From Mnemiopsis leidyi (Eukaryota > Ctenophora > Tentaculata > Lobata > Bolinopsidae), in assembly GCA_000226015.1 (NCBI GenBank), contig JH153798.1, positions 100,667-164,666 on the forward strand: a DNA stretch of 64,000 bases. Reading direction: 5' to 3'. The first letter of the stretch is position 1. Each line of letters opens with the position of its first letter. Below are positions 39,401 to 51,494 of this stretch, piece by piece. The position numbers and the translations under genes were made by a program. The notes below the pieces were generated by a model. It was not told the origin of the DNA. It worked only from the letters and a program-made list of their open reading frames with translations, and made no database searches.

Positions 39401-42400
39401 TGCGTTTTTTGTCGTTTTTTGTTTAAAAAACCCTGATGTCGATATAGGATATTCAGTTAAGAGTTAGGACACCTATTTTTATCCCGACACTCCGTATGAC
39501 CCATGTCTATGTTTTGACTGAAGATAACTAATGATATATATTATCCGATGAAATGTGCCTTGTTTACTGAAAGGCAGTTTAATCGTGAAAAGAATTAACA
39601 TTGGACATATCAATATAAAATGCATAACCTTAACCAAACTTAAAGTTTGGCAGATAAATTTGATACGGATTCTCCAATTCTCAAACCATCATATCTGGTG
39701 GCTTACGACTTTAGGACTACTAGAACTCTAGCATCTCGTGACAAACTACTCAAAGTGAAATACTTATGTCCGGGCCAGCAAAATCAAGGCCTAAGAAATC
39801 TTGAACCGCTTACCAGCAAGGTTAATAAGTTCTACCGAAGTCACAATAGACAAACAATATTTGAGCACCTTGGCCATCGTAACTGCTACCAAAGAGTCCT
39901 GGTACGGTTTCGAACTTTTGTAATATTGCAACTGCAAACTTAGTTATATGTGTTCTTGCCGAAAAAAGACAACAAACAAAGTGGCCTGTTTAATGACAAA
40001 AGATATGAATTAGTACGCATTAATCATACTGCTGCACCGTTACCTAAGCCGCCCTACCAAATTCAAAGAAGCGCGAGAAAGTCTGGGTTAAGGTGTGAGA
40101 AAACATAAAAAGATTGCTGAATCTTTAGTTTGCCGACAGTTGCAAAGTCAAAATCTAGTTTCAGGCGTTAATGTCAATAACAAGTCTGGATCTATTAATT
40201 TAAAAAGAGCTAAGAAGTCGCCTCTTGAAAAAGTAACCCACAGTCGGCAGTATTCAGTAAAAACTGTTGCTTTTATATGGGGACGATCTGTTGCTATGGA
40301 AACAAAGAGGCATTAAAAGTAAAGTAACCATCACCTCGCCTCAGGGGAGGAGTCCGTGCAGGAGGAAAACTTCACCAACTCCCGAGGAGTAAAGTTCCTC
40401 CAGTCGGACGAGGAAGAAACTGATCCGTCTCCGCCCTACGGTCTGGCTTGTATCAGGGAGCTGTTCAGCTTTCTCGCGTGCATCATCAATCCTGCTGACT
40501 CGTGAGTAAAACCATCTATGATTACATTGGTTAAAGGTTTAAGCACGATTTGCCGCCAGGGGAATTAAAAGCTACGGGTTAGTAGTGGTCAAAATGTTGT
40601 AATTTTAATTTGGCGGATTTAAAGCTCGTGAACCTGTCATGATAACGCAGATTGAAAACGTGAATTTGCTATCAAACAACACGTGAATCCAAATATGGCC
40701 ATCAAAGGAATTTTGATGTAAATGGCACTCTATGGTCTTTAATTTCAATCACGCTTCCCTGATCGTCAGTTATTACAATTTAGCGGTTTCTTTAAGTTTT
40801 CATGATTGAGACCCCACAAATATCAACTTAGAAACTGAACTTGATAAAGCGTAAATTGCGATCGTAACTTGCCATCATTGCACACATTCTGCAATCGTAA
40901 CCTGCCATGGTTACCTAAGTCTAAACTGCCAGAAAATCGCTTTTCTAGTTTTCAACTCTTTGATTTATTGTAAAATCTTAATATGTGTGAAAAAAATGAC
41001 AAGTTACTATGGCAAGTTTCACTTGACAGATTACAATGCCCACAACAGATCTTCTACTTCCCGTTCTATCACTTCCTCACATGTAGGACACTTCCTCACA
41101 TCACACTTGTAGAACACTACAAACCCTGCACCTTAAAAGCAGTAACTTCTCTCCAGGCATAACAGCAGCGAGATGATTTCTATCGGACTGAGTCTGCTAA
41201 CGGTCGCCATAGAAACGAGCGGAGGAAATCTGGCTAAATATCAGTCTCTTCTCAAGCTTTGTCAAAACGAGGTCGCCCGGGCACTTTTTAGGCTCGTACA
41301 GGTTGGTTGTCAGAAATTTAAGGCTAGGATGACAGGATGTATGTAAAACTAAACAGAGTTGATAACGTGGGTGAGATTTCAAAGAGAAGCTTAAAGTTGT
41401 CGCTTGTTTTTAAGATAATATTACGTTTAACACGATTCTTTTGAAGCTCCATACTTCAAAGAGATTCGTTTGTACTCGTTAACCAGTTTGCCAAGATGTC
41501 TTAAAGCCAATGCTTATAGTCTAAGAGTCTACTTCTATATGTTTAACCTCAATGCTAGCGACTGGTTTTAACTTAAGTCTACCAAAGTTGACAAATTCAA
41601 CAGTAATACCAACACGAATCAATTTTTCAATGTTCTCGAGAACTCAATTGTAATTTCATATGAGCTCCATGGAAATTCTGTGCGCAATGGACTGTGGAGC
41701 AGTAAGCAAGTTTCACTGAAAGTCTGTCAAAAACTAGTCCTCAACGTCGTTTACCGCTTTCTGAGCGACTATAAACTACATAGATTACCCGCTTTCTGAG
41801 CGACTATAAACTACATAGATTACCCGCTCGATCTTCCGTATTTTTCATTTCTGACCACTAACTTGCAAAACCGTCTCAGGGAGACTCGCTCAGTAAGATG
41901 GTGCAAGCACTACGAATATGTAACTACATGGTGGAGAACTTGAGGGTCAACATGAAGCTTCAGGTAGAGAAGTACTTCACCATCCTTATGGAGATTGTTG
42001 TAGCCGACCCCAGCAAAGGTTTGTCGCTACCTTTATTGAGGAAAGGCGTTAATTTAATAATATTCTGTTCTGAAAATTAGGGGCTCCGTACGAGTTTTCT
42101 GAAGTCGATGACTAAGGTATTAAGCTACTAAGCTGCTGAGTAAGCTATTCTCACATTTGAAATAGTGAAATACTAAGGCTGTAACAAAATGATTTACGCT
42201 TGAAGTGTGACATGATTTTACATAAGACTTGACTAGAGATAAAGGAGACAGCATTATACTTTAAATATTGCAAATGTTGCTAAATGGCGAAATAGGTGTG
42301 TGTCTCATCAGACTACATGGAGGAGTCATTCAATGACACATGGAACCACTTTAGCAAACTTTGAAGGAAAAAGATGGCGTTAAAAATATCCTTCTCGGGA

Positions 42401-45400
42401 TGGAGAAGCTTGTCTCGAGTCGACAGGATGGGAGATTGTTCCTGAATGTCCATATAGTCCAGATCTTAATATTTGCGATCAATTCTTCTTCATAAAGTTC
42501 ATGAATAGTGCAGAGGAAATGATGATTTACACAAAGCGTTACTTTAGATCATCAACATAAATTATGTTATTACAACTTTAAAGGCTGCTAAGTGCTATAA
42601 CATTGCGAAGCACATATTCAAGAGATGCCGAAGGGACTAACGTTATTCCCCCCGTTATTCTCAAGAGTTTTACTGCTTTTTGTTACACACTAGTATTTCA
42701 CAACTAAATATTCATAATTGATTGATATTGACAAAAACATATAATTATTTCACGGTAAAAATTCAGCACTAAAGAGCTCCCCATCTAACCAGGTATCTAC
42801 GAACGACGAGAGTTGGCGCTGGACGCCCTGGTGCATCTCTGTAGACTGCCCGGTCTCATCCCGGAACTGTACCTGAACTACGATTGTCACAACTACTGCG
42901 CTAACTTGTACGAGGACCTCACTAAAGCTCTCAGTAAAAACGCGTTTCCTGTGTCGGGTTGGTAATAATAGTGGTGTTTTCAATTGTCGGTTGAGTGCAA
43001 TCTTAAAAATCGACATTGCATATTAACATTAAGTTTCCGGTAAGATAAACATTCACGTTGAAATTTAAAAGCTACTTTAACAACGCAAGACACAGAAATA
43101 CGACGATAACATTGAAGATACGATTTATTCTGAAGAATTGTTTCTTAAAAACAGGCAAACACAATTGACATTGTCAAAAATCGCTTCTTAGTAAGATCAA
43201 AAGGCTAAATGTCCCTCGCAATTTTCACTAAGCAAAGTCTCTTGCCTGCTGTCGCGTAGCGGCAGCCTCTGGAGGTGTCGCTAGCCCCCGAAAAATTTAA
43301 AATTTTGAAATTTCGTTATATTTTGAAATTTGTCAAAACGTGACAAAATATCCCCGTTTACCCTGCCGTAACATTGGAAATTATACATTTTTAGTGCATT
43401 ATGTTTTGTACTCCTCAGTGCCTTGATAAGTTATTCTCTTTCCAGGTCTTCATATCACTCATCTTCTATCTTTGGATGCACTTCTGGCGGTGGTTAATGT
43501 CATCGCTCTTCAATGTCAAGAGGTTTTTAAATTTGGGACAATTCAAACAAAATATTAAGATCTGTTGTTTGATTCCCGTACTATATAATATATAGTGACA
43601 ACACTACATAGTGACATGACAAGTACCTAATAGTGAAATGTCTTTATATTGACAAATACATCAATAAAGTGCGATATTTTGAACACTGTGCGCCTCTTAA
43701 CAATAACATATATGCGTCATGAGACGGCGGTAAATGATTACCTAAGGAGATGACTTCTCCAGATGCTGAAATACCGTCGCAAAGCAGTTGGTCGATGATC
43801 GAAACTCCTTGTATAGTTGTATGGACACAATCAGCACCGTATCATATAAGTAACTCAATTTAATATTAGGATATATGTGTCTTTATATGTACACGATGTA
43901 TGTGTCTTGACTCTTACACGATGATAAATTAATTGAAAATGAACGTTCGGAGAGCTCAAGTAAGACTGAAGAATTAGTTAGGTAAGTTTAGTTAAGTTAA
44001 ACAAAGTTAGGGTGACACTAAACTTGACTAGTCACTATTTAGTGTTGTTGTTATATAGGTTGTCTAGAGCACTATTTAATGACATATGTCGACTGTCACT
44101 GTTGCATCATGGGTACCTGTCACTATATAATAGCTTTACCGCCACTTCGGACAACTATTCTGACACGCCAGGGTAAGATGAATAAATGGTTTTTCACTAA
44201 CTCTGCCGTCACTAATCCTTTATGATTTTAGGACGAATTGTGTGGCAGCACTGTCCCAGAAGGAAGTGATCTCCCTTCCTTTGACGAGCTGATGACGAGA
44301 AAGGAGTTTAAAAACAAAATGCTGACTGGAAGTAATATGTTCAATCAAAACCCTTCAGACGGTATTAAGTACCTCGTTCAGGAAGGTGAGGATAACTTTA
44401 ACTTTGTTTAATAACAATGCGCTGATGGGTCAAGATTTAATATCTGGCAATTAATCGTCTAGCGCTAATTCATTGTCTGCTAATTCGCGGTCTAGTAATT
44501 CGTATTCATTGTCTAGTATTAAGTTGTCTAATAATTAATTTCAATTTATGGCGAAGACACAGAACTGTCTTTTGCCTTTTAAGACGTAAACTTATTTCAC
44601 AACTAAAAACATCACCGGCTTCACGACCAGTACCGAGGAAACCGACTTATTTGTAACTCTAATTATCAAACTCATAACAGGAATCTTGAAGAGCACAGAA
44701 CCGTCCGAACTTGCCCATTTCCTCTTCACCAATATTCACCTGGAGAAAATACAGATAGGGGAGTTTTTGGGGAAGAAGAAGAACGAACAGTATCTTGAGA
44801 AATTTGTTCAGTAAGTATTATGTGACAATAAGAATGGCCGGAATCCTATTATTCTAAATGCGAAATAACACTGTTATGCCGTTTGCACACGTCGCTGTCG
44901 GTTTGATGAAATAAATCAAGCTACTAGCTACATCAATGAACTCTATTTTCAATCCCATGATCAATTGAAGTATCTATTCGAATCTATTCCATCAGATCGT
45001 TTGATTTCCGGAACCTGAAGATTCATGAAGCTCTGAGAATATTTCTGGAGACATTTAGACTTCCCGGAGAAGCACAGATTATAGAACGGATCATGATTTG
45101 TTTCTCACAACATTGGATCGTTAGTCAAAAATATGACGTTTTTATTCAACAGTTAAGGGGATTTTGAGCGATATCCCAAAAACAATACATAAAAACCGTT
45201 TCACAACCTTGAAGTAAAATCTGTACGGCTGTTTCCATAGGGCCCCCTAAAATAAAACGTTTATTAAACAGCGATATGAGCTTTTTTGAGCGATATCACA
45301 ACATGAGCTATATTGTACTTTCTTGATATTGCCCCTGAAAGTAAAGCCTTAACACTAAAAACTGACAATATTTGTCAGCTATACAAGTAAACAAAGCACT

Positions 45401-48400
45401 GAACAAAACCTCACCCTCTATATTTCAGGAGACATCAGGAGCTCAACATACAAGCGGGTTTGCCAACGTGGACTCGGCCTTCATCCTCTCCTACGCTATC
45501 ATCATCCTCAATGTGGATCAGGTACTGATGCTGGTTGGATGCAGTTTTGCACGTGCAATCTAGTAAGCTTAAAGCTAGAAAAAAGCAATTAAAATATAAA
45601 ATATAGTCTCCGTATGGTCTCTGGTATTGTCTACCGACAGTAAATTATAGGTGATTTGATCGAGGAAAACTGAATCAATGAGGGGCCGTTACAGGCTGTG
45701 ATCTGATTGGTTTATCTTGTGCCATGACCAATATGATTGGTTATTTCTGGTGTCACGCGATTCTTTGGCGCGCCAATCAGAATAGAGTCTTGCAACTAAG
45801 TAATTAGACAGCCAATAGGAAACGAAAGAGATAAACAAGTTACCCTCGATCAGCCAATCAGAACTCACTCATATCTTGATAATTTAACACGTGAAATTTT
45901 GTTAAATTGTCAGTTGGGTGTAAACATGGCTCAACGAATCAGGATGAAAAAGATAAGCACGTGACTAATATTTCACTAATCGACATGGAGCAAGATAGCC
46001 GTACTTTTCCCGCCAATTTGTACAGATCCTGTTGATTAATTGATGTTTGGTTTGGTGGTATGATGATAAACCACATATTCGTAAACCACACATGATAAGC
46101 GTACCGACAAAATGAAGATAAGAGAGTGGGAAATGTAATTATTTGGTGGTTTTGTTTTTATAACCAATTATTGCTCCATTAGTTTATGTGAGTTGTGACT
46201 TTTAAATTGGGTCCACACATAAGTTCATCGCTAGACAACATCATGCAGTAATTTCTTATCGCAGCACAACAAGAACACTACGATAAAGAAGATGGACTGT
46301 GAGGCCTTCATCAGAAACCAGCGAGGTCTCAACAACGACATGGACTTCCCTCCTGAGATGCTTGCGGAGATATTCAAATCTATCAGGTTAATATTCATCA
46401 AGATTGTCATAATTAGAATTATCATAATAGTCTTTATTGTTATTATTACTTGATAGTTATGATGTAATGGTTCGTGGAGCAATCCTTGGAATTTACTGAA
46501 GTTTAGGAGAGACAGTTGCCCGAATTTTAATCCTTACGTAACACTTCCCAGCGAGAACGAGATCAAGATGCCGGACGAACACAAGGGAGAACTAAGAGAG
46601 TCGTACAGATGGAAGGTGATGCTGAGACGGGACGAGGATGCCGTGTATTACTCCTGCGGGAAAACCTCCCTCTACAACAAGACTCTGTTTGCTCTTATCT
46701 GGGGACCTACTGGTCAGTGTCTACCTTGTTAGGGAACTCACTAGAACCAACCTGACCTGTTTTCTTCTACTTGTTATCATTTATTATTAAAGAATAAAGT
46801 AAAATTTTAGAATCCTAAATCGAACCTGGCTCGGCATAACCTACCCCCTCCCAACAGTTGCAGCACTATCGTTCGTGTTCGACACAGCCCTAGACGACGA
46901 TGTGACGGGTAAAGCTATCAGTGGGTTCCACAAGTGTGCTTCCGTCTCCGCTCACTACGGACTATCGGACGTGTTCGATAATCTGATCATTTCACTCTGC
47001 AAGTTTACTGGTCTCCTAGCTACTGGTGAGGTAAGAGAACTTTAGAAGCTTTATTAATTGAGTTTATTCCATATGTCAATTAGATAAAATTCTGAAATAA
47101 CACTTTATAGAGATATTTGACATACCCTATATTAGACATACCCTATACGATTTCTCTCCTTTCTTTACTTATCATTGATCCCCTCTTTTTCCCCCTCACC
47201 TACCTCCTTCCAGACTCCCGAAGCGATGACAGTGCACTTTGGAAGCAACACAAAATCTCGTCTCACTGCCCGTACAATGTTCACTCTGGCTCACACTCAC
47301 GGGGACATTCTCCGAGAGGGCTGGAAGAACATTCTCGAGTGTATCCTCCAGCTTTACAAGGCCAACCTCATGCCCAGCTCAATGTACCAGGTATGCTCCA
47401 AACGTTTGCCCGCATGTAGTTGATGAGTTTAAAGACCAAAATATGTCTGATAATGTTGAAGGTATGTCCACAATTTAAGATTACGCGTCTGTTACGATAA
47501 GATATGACCTCTTTCACACCTGCAGGCGTTTGATTTCGTTCAAGGACACGTTCAAATTCAAGTAGAAGAAAGACAGCCGGCCAAACCAGACCAAGGTCTC
47601 TTTTCCTCCATCTTCTCTCTTCTTAACGCCGAGAGTTCTGGTAGAGGACCTACCACCCAGGAACTCGAGGCTCAGGTTTGCGGAGATCATAAAATCTTTT
47701 TCATTTCATCTTTAACAAATAAGCGTATAGTAGCCTATTGCACAAATTTAGCTCGAGATTTTATTTTCTATTCTTAATTCAGTTGTACTTTTTAATCCAA
47801 ACTTTTTGTTTTTCCTCTCACCCTCTTCGTTTCCATAGCGACAAGCCAAGGCGTGTGTACAAGAGTGCCACCCACAGAAGTTGTTTACAGACAGCAAGTA
47901 TCTCCGAGAGGAAAGTCTGACCGAGCTGGTTCAGTGGCTGATTCAGCTCTCCTCCGGTCCTCACGCTCATGCTAAGAACAAGACTGAGTACTCTGAGTAT
48001 TCTAGCGCTGTGTTTATCGGTAATGCTCTTTAAAGTAGTTCTCGTCAGCTTGTTAGCTTTTACGAGTCTTGTTCTAATCTTATGAACCATCTTTCGTGAA
48101 TTTCAATATGTTTCTTTCTTCCAGTGTAAGCTGGAAAATTAATTGTTCAACAATCTGGTTTCTGACTGTCTGATAGGTCGATTTTAGTCCTAACAATTAC
48201 CCTCCCTAGAACTCCTAGCAACAGTGATCCTGGAGAACAGAGACAGGCTAGGAAGACTGTGGGGTCCAGTGCACACCCATCTCAACTCCCTTATCAGCCC
48301 TGCTAACGCTAACTCCTTCCTGGTGGAGCGTGCTATCGTCACTTTACTCAGGTTCGTCTATATTTGTGACCTGGTAGTTTCTAGCACTTAAATGGCTTAT

Positions 48401-51276
48401 GTTAGAGAATAACAGATTTGTTAGACTATCAGAAACATGATGCGTATAATTTTTGACGGTTTTTAAATAAAAATGAAGATATTCATTGTATGTTTGATAT
48501 AGGAAACTTAATCGTAACTAACTATATATTTTGAATCCTGAACCTAACTCTTTTATCAGACTGGCAGTCCGGATGGTCGGCAGAGAGAGCTACTCCTCCG
48601 AGGTCCTGCACTCCACCATCATGCTCCTCCTTCTAAAACCCAGTGTGGCTCAGAAAAACAGCACTAGCATCTGCTACGGACTGTTCGAGCTAATCCGAGC
48701 TTCTATCGGCTCTGACATCTCGTACGAGAACTGGCGGATAATATTCGCGCAGTTGGAGATGGCAGGAGCTGGGACAAAACCTCCCACGGTCGTTGTAAGG
48801 GTTGTGGAACCTGTCTCCGAGACTACCCTGGTTGAGGGGACTTCTAGTTCCGAGCAGACCGAGACGGAGGGTAAGCCGATTGCTGCTACGCCTGTTGAAG
48901 AGGAGGCGGAGAAGGAGGAGGATTCTCCGGAGGCAGACTCTGGTAGGTGGTTTTCTAGTTTCCGCGCAACTTAAAATGGAACAAATTTAAATGTTTCTGC
49001 CGTGGAACACATCAGTTGAGATCCAGATACTCTAGGTATACAATTTATAGAAGTATAACGTGTTCACTCGCTCAGGTAGAGGCTCCCCAACAACTTGGTT
49101 GGGAGTAGATGACGAGATAAAGATGCCCCGGTCTATTCACAGTGTTCCTCCTCCAGCTGATATATCCCAGGTTCAAATTTTGAGTTTACTTTGTGTTTGC
49201 TTCTATGTTTGTTTCTGTGTTTGCTTTTGTTCATGTTCGGATCTTTTTAGATCGGTTTAGTTCCGTCGTATTTAAGTAAAAAACTTCGGGTATAATGACA
49301 AACCGTGGATTCATTATTACTTCATCAAAATCTAGAAACTTTTTAGATATCATTGAATTCAATCTGCAGTGGGCGATAGAGTACATGGATGAGGAGAAAA
49401 GTAACAATCAGCTCGAACTTGGACTTCACAATTCCTTCTTCAATCACAAACCCAGCGTGTGTATAAATGAAAATTTCAAATCTTGCAATTTAGATTTTGA
49501 CTGCGGTAGGGGGACCAGAGTAAGAGTCCTGAACATCTTTGTTCGAATGTGGATGTTACTGGCCACCCCAATCTTATTATATTACAGTTTAATCCTATGC
49601 AATTCTGCCGCCATTTTCAATTTTGAGCATTTTGTTTATTGATTCCATTGTGTAATCCTGTATTGCTTGATGAAAGTTTCAAATCAGTTGTATCCATCTG
49701 GTTTGTCGTACAAGTACTTATGTCAACTGACAGGTTGTTTTCAGGCGTTAGGTAAAGCGTGTGAGGCGTTATCTCTTGTTATCCGGGATAGCTCTATCGT
49801 CAGGTACTCTCTATAAATTAACACACTTCAGCGATTGAAAGAATTTACATTGCATCAATCGTTGAGTTAATCGAAATTAGACCTGTAGACCAGCTTTTTA
49901 AAAAATATAAAACTTTAACTTACTCAAAATTCCGCTCAGATCAGACAACTTTAGTCTGTGTGTCCATGCCGTGAGGGTGTTTGCTGAGGCTTACAGCTCT
50001 TCGTGTAAAGATCAAGATGACAAGGAGCACGTGACAGGTGTGTACTTGACTGCTATTGTTTCAATTACAACTGTATGATCTACCCATATTAGTTGTTCAT
50101 ATGCTTACTGATTGATAAATCTTGTAGCCTTGAAATTCTCTGCGTCATATCTGAGTACGAGTGCTTTTTAATTCCTTGATTCCTTTATTCAATCCACAGC
50201 AAGTCAGAACCTAATTTATTTTCACGTGAAAGACGAAAGTACACTCTATCTCATTTCAACACGTTTAAGGTTTGATACAGCTGCTGGACCTGATGCACAC
50301 GCTCCACACACGAGCTCTGAGCATATTCAAACCTCCTAATGTAGAAGGACAGAGAATTCCACTTAACGACTCTTCCATGCAGCCTATTGTTGGAGAGGTT
50401 TGATTTTTCTTAGTTCGAAGTTGTTTTTAATCTTAAATTGTACACTGGTACTCTTTATTAAATGCCATAGAGAATTAAAAACGTACAAACAACTTGTTTG
50501 ACTATTAATTAATCGACCATCCATCATCATTTCTTTTCTCTCTCTCGAAAGCTTCAACTTTCACTAGTGTACAAATTTTACAACGTTTTATTCCCAGGTT
50601 TGGGTGCGGTGCTGGTGTCCGCTGTTACAAGGAATAGCACGGGTTTGTTGCGACCCCCGCAAAGATGTCAGACAGGTTGGGGCTCATTGAAATTGGTTTT
50701 AGTTGACAGTAAATGGTATGGAGCAATTTACTTACGTTTACTCGGAACAGTCTCCTCAATCATTCGAGTGACCAGCTATGTAGAGAGATTAAAATCTTCA
50801 ATCACGAAATATTTTACATTCAAGCTCTTGCCAAGCTGCTGATTAAGATGAAAAGTTCTGAAACTGAGTTCTGTATTTTTAACCTCACGCTGTCCCCAGG
50901 CAGGTTTAACGTACCTACAACGGGCACTGTTAGCACACGACTTGAGAGCTCTAGCTGCTGTGGAGTGGGAAGCTTGTTTCAGAGAAGTCATATTCCCTCT
51001 CCTCGCAAGGTTTTAGGACTTTTTATTAATGTTATCCAAATATTCCAATACCTAATTGATTTATTCTTGTCTGCCTTAAAAAAGGTTCACTTTCGTTATC
51101 GAAAAGAAATTGTATTTGGGTATTTACTAAAGGGTTCAATGAATTTCATTGCATTGGATCATTGCATATTATATTCCTTTCTAAGTAATGTTTGTTTCAG
51201 ATTGCTAGAGCCAGTAACGAATGATGTTGCCTCACTGGAGGAAACGCGGATGAGAGCGGCTACACTACTTTGCAAG
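21096..51276 (+). CDS. GBF1: GBF1-type Sec7 guanine-nucleotide exchange factor for Arf, 33 exons, C-terminus not found
   Basis: Large Arf-GEF that loads GTP on Arf1 at the cis-Golgi/ERGIC, driving COPI coat recruitment. I traced 33 exons by GT-AG signals; phases match at every junction and they sum to 4455 nt (1485 codons), aligning continuously with vertebrate GBF1. Domain order: DCB (1-200), basic/acidic linker (200-400), HUS (400-600), Sec7 (about 620-815), HDS1-HDS3 (to 1485). The start ATG 21096 gives an N-terminus leading into [17 protein letters not shown], matching the GBF1 start. Introns range from about 160 bases to 5.4 kb, the longest in the 5' half. Vertebrate GBF1 continues about 300 residues past this point; no further exon is seen up to 64000, although two minus-strand receptor genes occupy that space. 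Exon coordinates are in the block entries that follow. Confidence 0.93.
21618..21776. repeat. Compact element of nested palindromes in GBF1 intron 1
   Basis: Contains a near-perfect palindrome at 21705-21726 (GTCATGGTCA, two bases, TGACCATGAC), an overlapping hairpin at 21686-21707 (GACGGAAA/TTTCCGTC), another GACCATGACCATG at about 21622, and the direct repeat GGTCAAAAAAC at about 21667 and 21751. It looks like a foldback MITE or a multi-site element. Confidence 0.6.
24896..25105. mobile_element. TIR-bounded MITE-like element in GBF1 intron 2
   Basis: 30-bp terminal inverted repeats (24896-24925 and 25076-25105) match at 28 of 30 positions and contain CCTGCCCCAGAACAT and TGCCCCA. Further GGCCCCAG/CTGGGGC pairs inside give a nested structure. 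It is 210 bp with no coding capacity. A diverged second copy is at 58292-58446, which supports mobility. Confidence 0.75.
24959..25029. repeat. Telomere-like array inside the MITE
   Basis: About 70 bases alternating CCCTAA with CCCAAA (a 12-bp double unit, about four copies), then CCCTGA and CCCTAA. CCCTAA is the animal telomere repeat; the regular alternation with CCCAAA argues against simple telomere capture. The frames translating it as Asn-Pro repeats are not genes. Confidence 0.9.
30482..35928. other. GBF1 intron 4, no other gene seen
   Basis: The largest intron (5.4 kb). The 119-codon plus-strand frame at 32354-32713 and the overlapping frames near 34533-34890 (locally GC-richer) have no recognisable domain. 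The latter could be an eroded element. Confidence 0.4.
33289..33379. repeat. TA-rich microsatellite in GBF1 intron 4
   Basis: Long runs of TATATA interrupted by TGTATG units, about 90 bases. Confidence 0.9.
35929..38231 (+). CDS. GBF1: GBF1 exons 5-9 (end of DCB and low-complexity linker)
   Basis: Exons 35929-36037, 36291-36351, 36570-36768, 37573-37669, 37995-38231; residues 145-379. Exons 5-6 carry [19 protein letters not shown] and [15 protein letters not shown]. Exon 7 is a strongly basic insert ([20 protein letters not shown]), and exons 8-9 are Thr/Pro- then Asp/Val/Thr-rich and poorly conserved, as this linker is in other animals. Exon 8 contains a second possible donor (AAAG|gtagcc at 37624) that would shorten it in frame by 45 bases. 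Confidence 0.85.
40345..43522 (+). CDS. GBF1: GBF1 exons 10-14 (HUS domain)
   Basis: Exons 40345-40501, 41157-41301, 41880-42018, 42793-42957, 43446-43522; residues 380-607. Seen: NSRGVKFLQ and [13 protein letters not shown], then the HUS box [19 protein letters not shown] followed by SKNAFPVSG, and [15 protein letters not shown]. The HUS box (N-Y-D-C) is the signature of large Arf-GEFs and contacts DCB. Intron 13 carries a DDE-transposase relic in its upstream neighbour (42295-42560, intron 12). Confidence 0.92.
41752..41820. repeat. Recent 35-bp tandem duplication
   Basis: Two copies containing GCTTTCTGAGCGACTATAAA and CTACATAGAT differ only by one inserted C, within GBF1 intron 11. Confidence 0.9.
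42295..42560 (+). mobile_element. DDE-transposase relic (Tc1/mariner-like) in GBF1 intron 12
   Basis: The frame from 42426 to the TAA at 42558-42560 reads [20 protein letters not shown] followed by FFIKFMN. This matches the transposase segment around the second/third catalytic acidic residue (P-YSPDLNP-D-FL in mariner/Tc1 proteins). Upstream sequence is shifted and carries stops; terminal repeats were not found. Dead fragment. Confidence 0.65.
44232..46712 (+). CDS. GBF1: GBF1 exons 15-20 (Sec7 catalytic domain)
   Basis: Exons 44232-44385, 44681-44810, 44996-45119, 45429-45521, 46265-46386, 46552-46712; residues 608-868. The domain starts near [19 protein letters not shown]. The glutamic finger that expels GDP from Arf is in [14 protein letters not shown] (Glu about 727). 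The second motif reads [13 protein letters not shown]: vertebrate GBF1 has M where this has I769, a position linked to brefeldin A response, and V replaces T in TDQHN. Tyr and Asp of the BFA-sensitive class are kept. The intron at 45522-46264 carries the CCAAT/E2F cluster. Confidence 0.93.
45706..46017. promoter_or_regulatory. Cluster of CCAAT boxes with two E2F-like sites in a GBF1 intron
   Basis: Seven CCAAT/ATTGG pentamers fall within 312 bases (45706-10, 45728-32, 45736-40, 45773-77, 45812-16, 45854-58, 46013-17), several in the NF-Y context CCAATCAG or its reverse. Overlapping are TTTGGCGCGCCAA (45764-45776, palindromic E2F-type) and TTTTCCCGCC (46005-46014, consensus E2F). An E-box-like CACGTG lies at about 45889 and 45959. 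The combination resembles cell-cycle gene promoters. No start codon of another gene is evident nearby. Confidence 0.45.
46858..51276 (+). CDS. GBF1: GBF1 exons 21-33 (HDS1 to HDS3)
   Basis: Exons 46858-47030, 47214-47390, 47526-47675, 47839-48019, 48210-48351, 48560-48942, 49076-49170, 49745-49803, 49940-50037, 50270-50397, 50598-50675, 50900-51009, 51201-51276; residues 869-1485. Landmarks: [20 protein letters not shown] and [14 protein letters not shown] (HDS1), [13 protein letters not shown] and [14 protein letters not shown] (HDS2), an acidic Glu/Thr-rich loop in exon 26, then [35 protein letters not shown] and [16 protein letters not shown]1 binds lipids and directs Golgi targeting in the family. 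The last donor is AAG|gttagt at 51276; without splicing the frame would run 49 codons more to a TAA after 51423. Confidence 0.9.
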
Positions 51277-51494
51277 GTTAGTCCAAGTCAAATTACTCAA
51301 TTTGAATTGTTTAAACAGCTCGGTTCTTGCGTCGAACGGTCATATCAGTTGTATGAAGATTACTCATTTAATTGTGGGAATATTAATAACTGTCATTGTT
51401 TTTGCGTTAGAAGCAGAAGGTAAATCTCGATTCTGCAAAGAACGAACAGTTAATAAAAATCAAATTACGAGAAATATAACACTCATTCTATACC

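Noticed and set aside
49295-49642. 115-codon plus-strand frame between GBF1 exons 27 and 28
   Set aside because: It lies in an intron; the well-phased neighbouring exons splice over it and it has no GBF1 or other known content.
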